Source: Dehalococcoidia bacterium
GTDB taxonomy: Bacteria; Chloroflexota; Dehalococcoidia; Dehalococcoidales; UBA1222
Direction: 5' to 3'
NCBI GenBank assembly: GCA_009783135.1
Contig: WRHS01000067.1
Coordinates: 1 to 5,549, forward strand
Length of the DNA: 5,549 nucleotides
Numbering within the stretch: position 1 is the first letter of the stretch; the number at the start of each line of letters is the position of its first letter. Shown here in pieces: positions 5,466 to 5,549 of this stretch. The notes beneath the pieces were generated by a model. It did no database searches and was not told the origin of the DNA. It worked only from the letters and a program-made list of their open reading frames with translations. Both the position numbers and the translations under genes were made by a program.

Positions 5466-5549
5466 GCCCGTCGCGGAAACGTCAGATGGTAAACAAAGTC
5501 TGTCAAAAACTCAAAATATCCGAGAGGCGGGCATGCACGGTCTTAGGTC
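5459..5549 (+). CDS. IS3-family transposase OrfB, N-terminal fragment (runs off the right edge)
   Basis: In the -1 frame relative to OrfA, the sequence from the slippery site encodes LLSPSRKRQMVNKVC and continues to SERRACTVLG at the window edge, 30 codons in all. 'Ser-Pro-x-Arg-(K/R)' followed by a helix and 'SERRAC.vLG' is the classic start of IS3-family OrfB, ahead of the DDE integrase (rve) core. That catalytic core lies outside the window. No SD-led start is seen in this frame before an ATG at 5486, which would cut off conserved residues, so production as an OrfAB fusion by frameshifting is the likely route. Confidence 0.85.

Larger units (their letters stand above)
5097..5549 (+). mobile_element. 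IS3-family insertion sequence, left part (right end outside the window)
   Basis: The region has the IS3-family layout: a terminus starting with TG, a short leader, OrfA (5187-5465), a -1 slippery heptamer and OrfB opening in the -1 frame before the window ends. OrfA has the family's helix-turn-helix plus leucine-zipper pattern. The left boundary is set near 5097 by TGACCTGACCCCCG; 5102 (TGACCCCCG) is an alternative. The OrfA, the frameshift heptamer and the visible OrfB start show no damage, but completeness cannot be judged without the catalytic DDE part. The element is transcribed away from the neighbouring operon. Confidence 0.85.

Overview
The window suggests a mid-GC bacterium. Nothing in it fixes the taxon. 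The set of a family 4 uracil-DNA glycosylase, RNase J and an FtsK-type translocase encoded back to back is what I would expect in Chloroflexota such as Dehalococcoidia, or in a Firmicutes-like lineage. That is a low-confidence inference, because no rRNA or other phylogenetic marker is present.

Bases 1-4889 hold a cluster read on the minus strand, so transcription runs from right to left. In that order it encodes a family 4 uracil-DNA glycosylase (4889-4272), ribonuclease J (4262-2604), an FtsK/SpoIIIE DNA translocase (2594-192) and the first 47 codons of an iron-containing alcohol dehydrogenase-like protein that runs off the left edge (142 to <1). The first three genes are separated by 9 bases each, and at both junctions the stop codon of the upstream gene overlaps the Shine-Dalgarno sequence of the next. 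They are almost certainly one translationally coupled operon for DNA repair, RNA turnover and chromosome segregation. A sigma70-type promoter candidate (4962-4934) lies just upstream. It sits between the two copies of an 11-bp direct repeat, and a short dyad lies in its spacer.

Bases 4963-5096 are mostly intergenic. Next to the IS end is a short open frame on the minus strand that looks like the C-terminal tail of a gene cut by the insertion. From about 5097 to the right edge is the left part of an IS3-family insertion sequence on the plus strand. It has a probable terminus, a complete OrfA, a G_GGA_AAC slippery heptamer and the first part of OrfB in the -1 frame.

The points most worth a second look are: the C-terminal tail of FtsK, which replaces the usual end of the gamma domain with a segment resembling the end of FapA/DUF342 proteins and is GC-richer at third positions; the Thr in place of an expected iron-sulfur cysteine in the glycosylase; the frameshift signal of the IS; the gene remnant beside it; and the repeat-flanked operon promoter. 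I found no CRISPR array, tRNA, rRNA or convincing novel multi-gene system.
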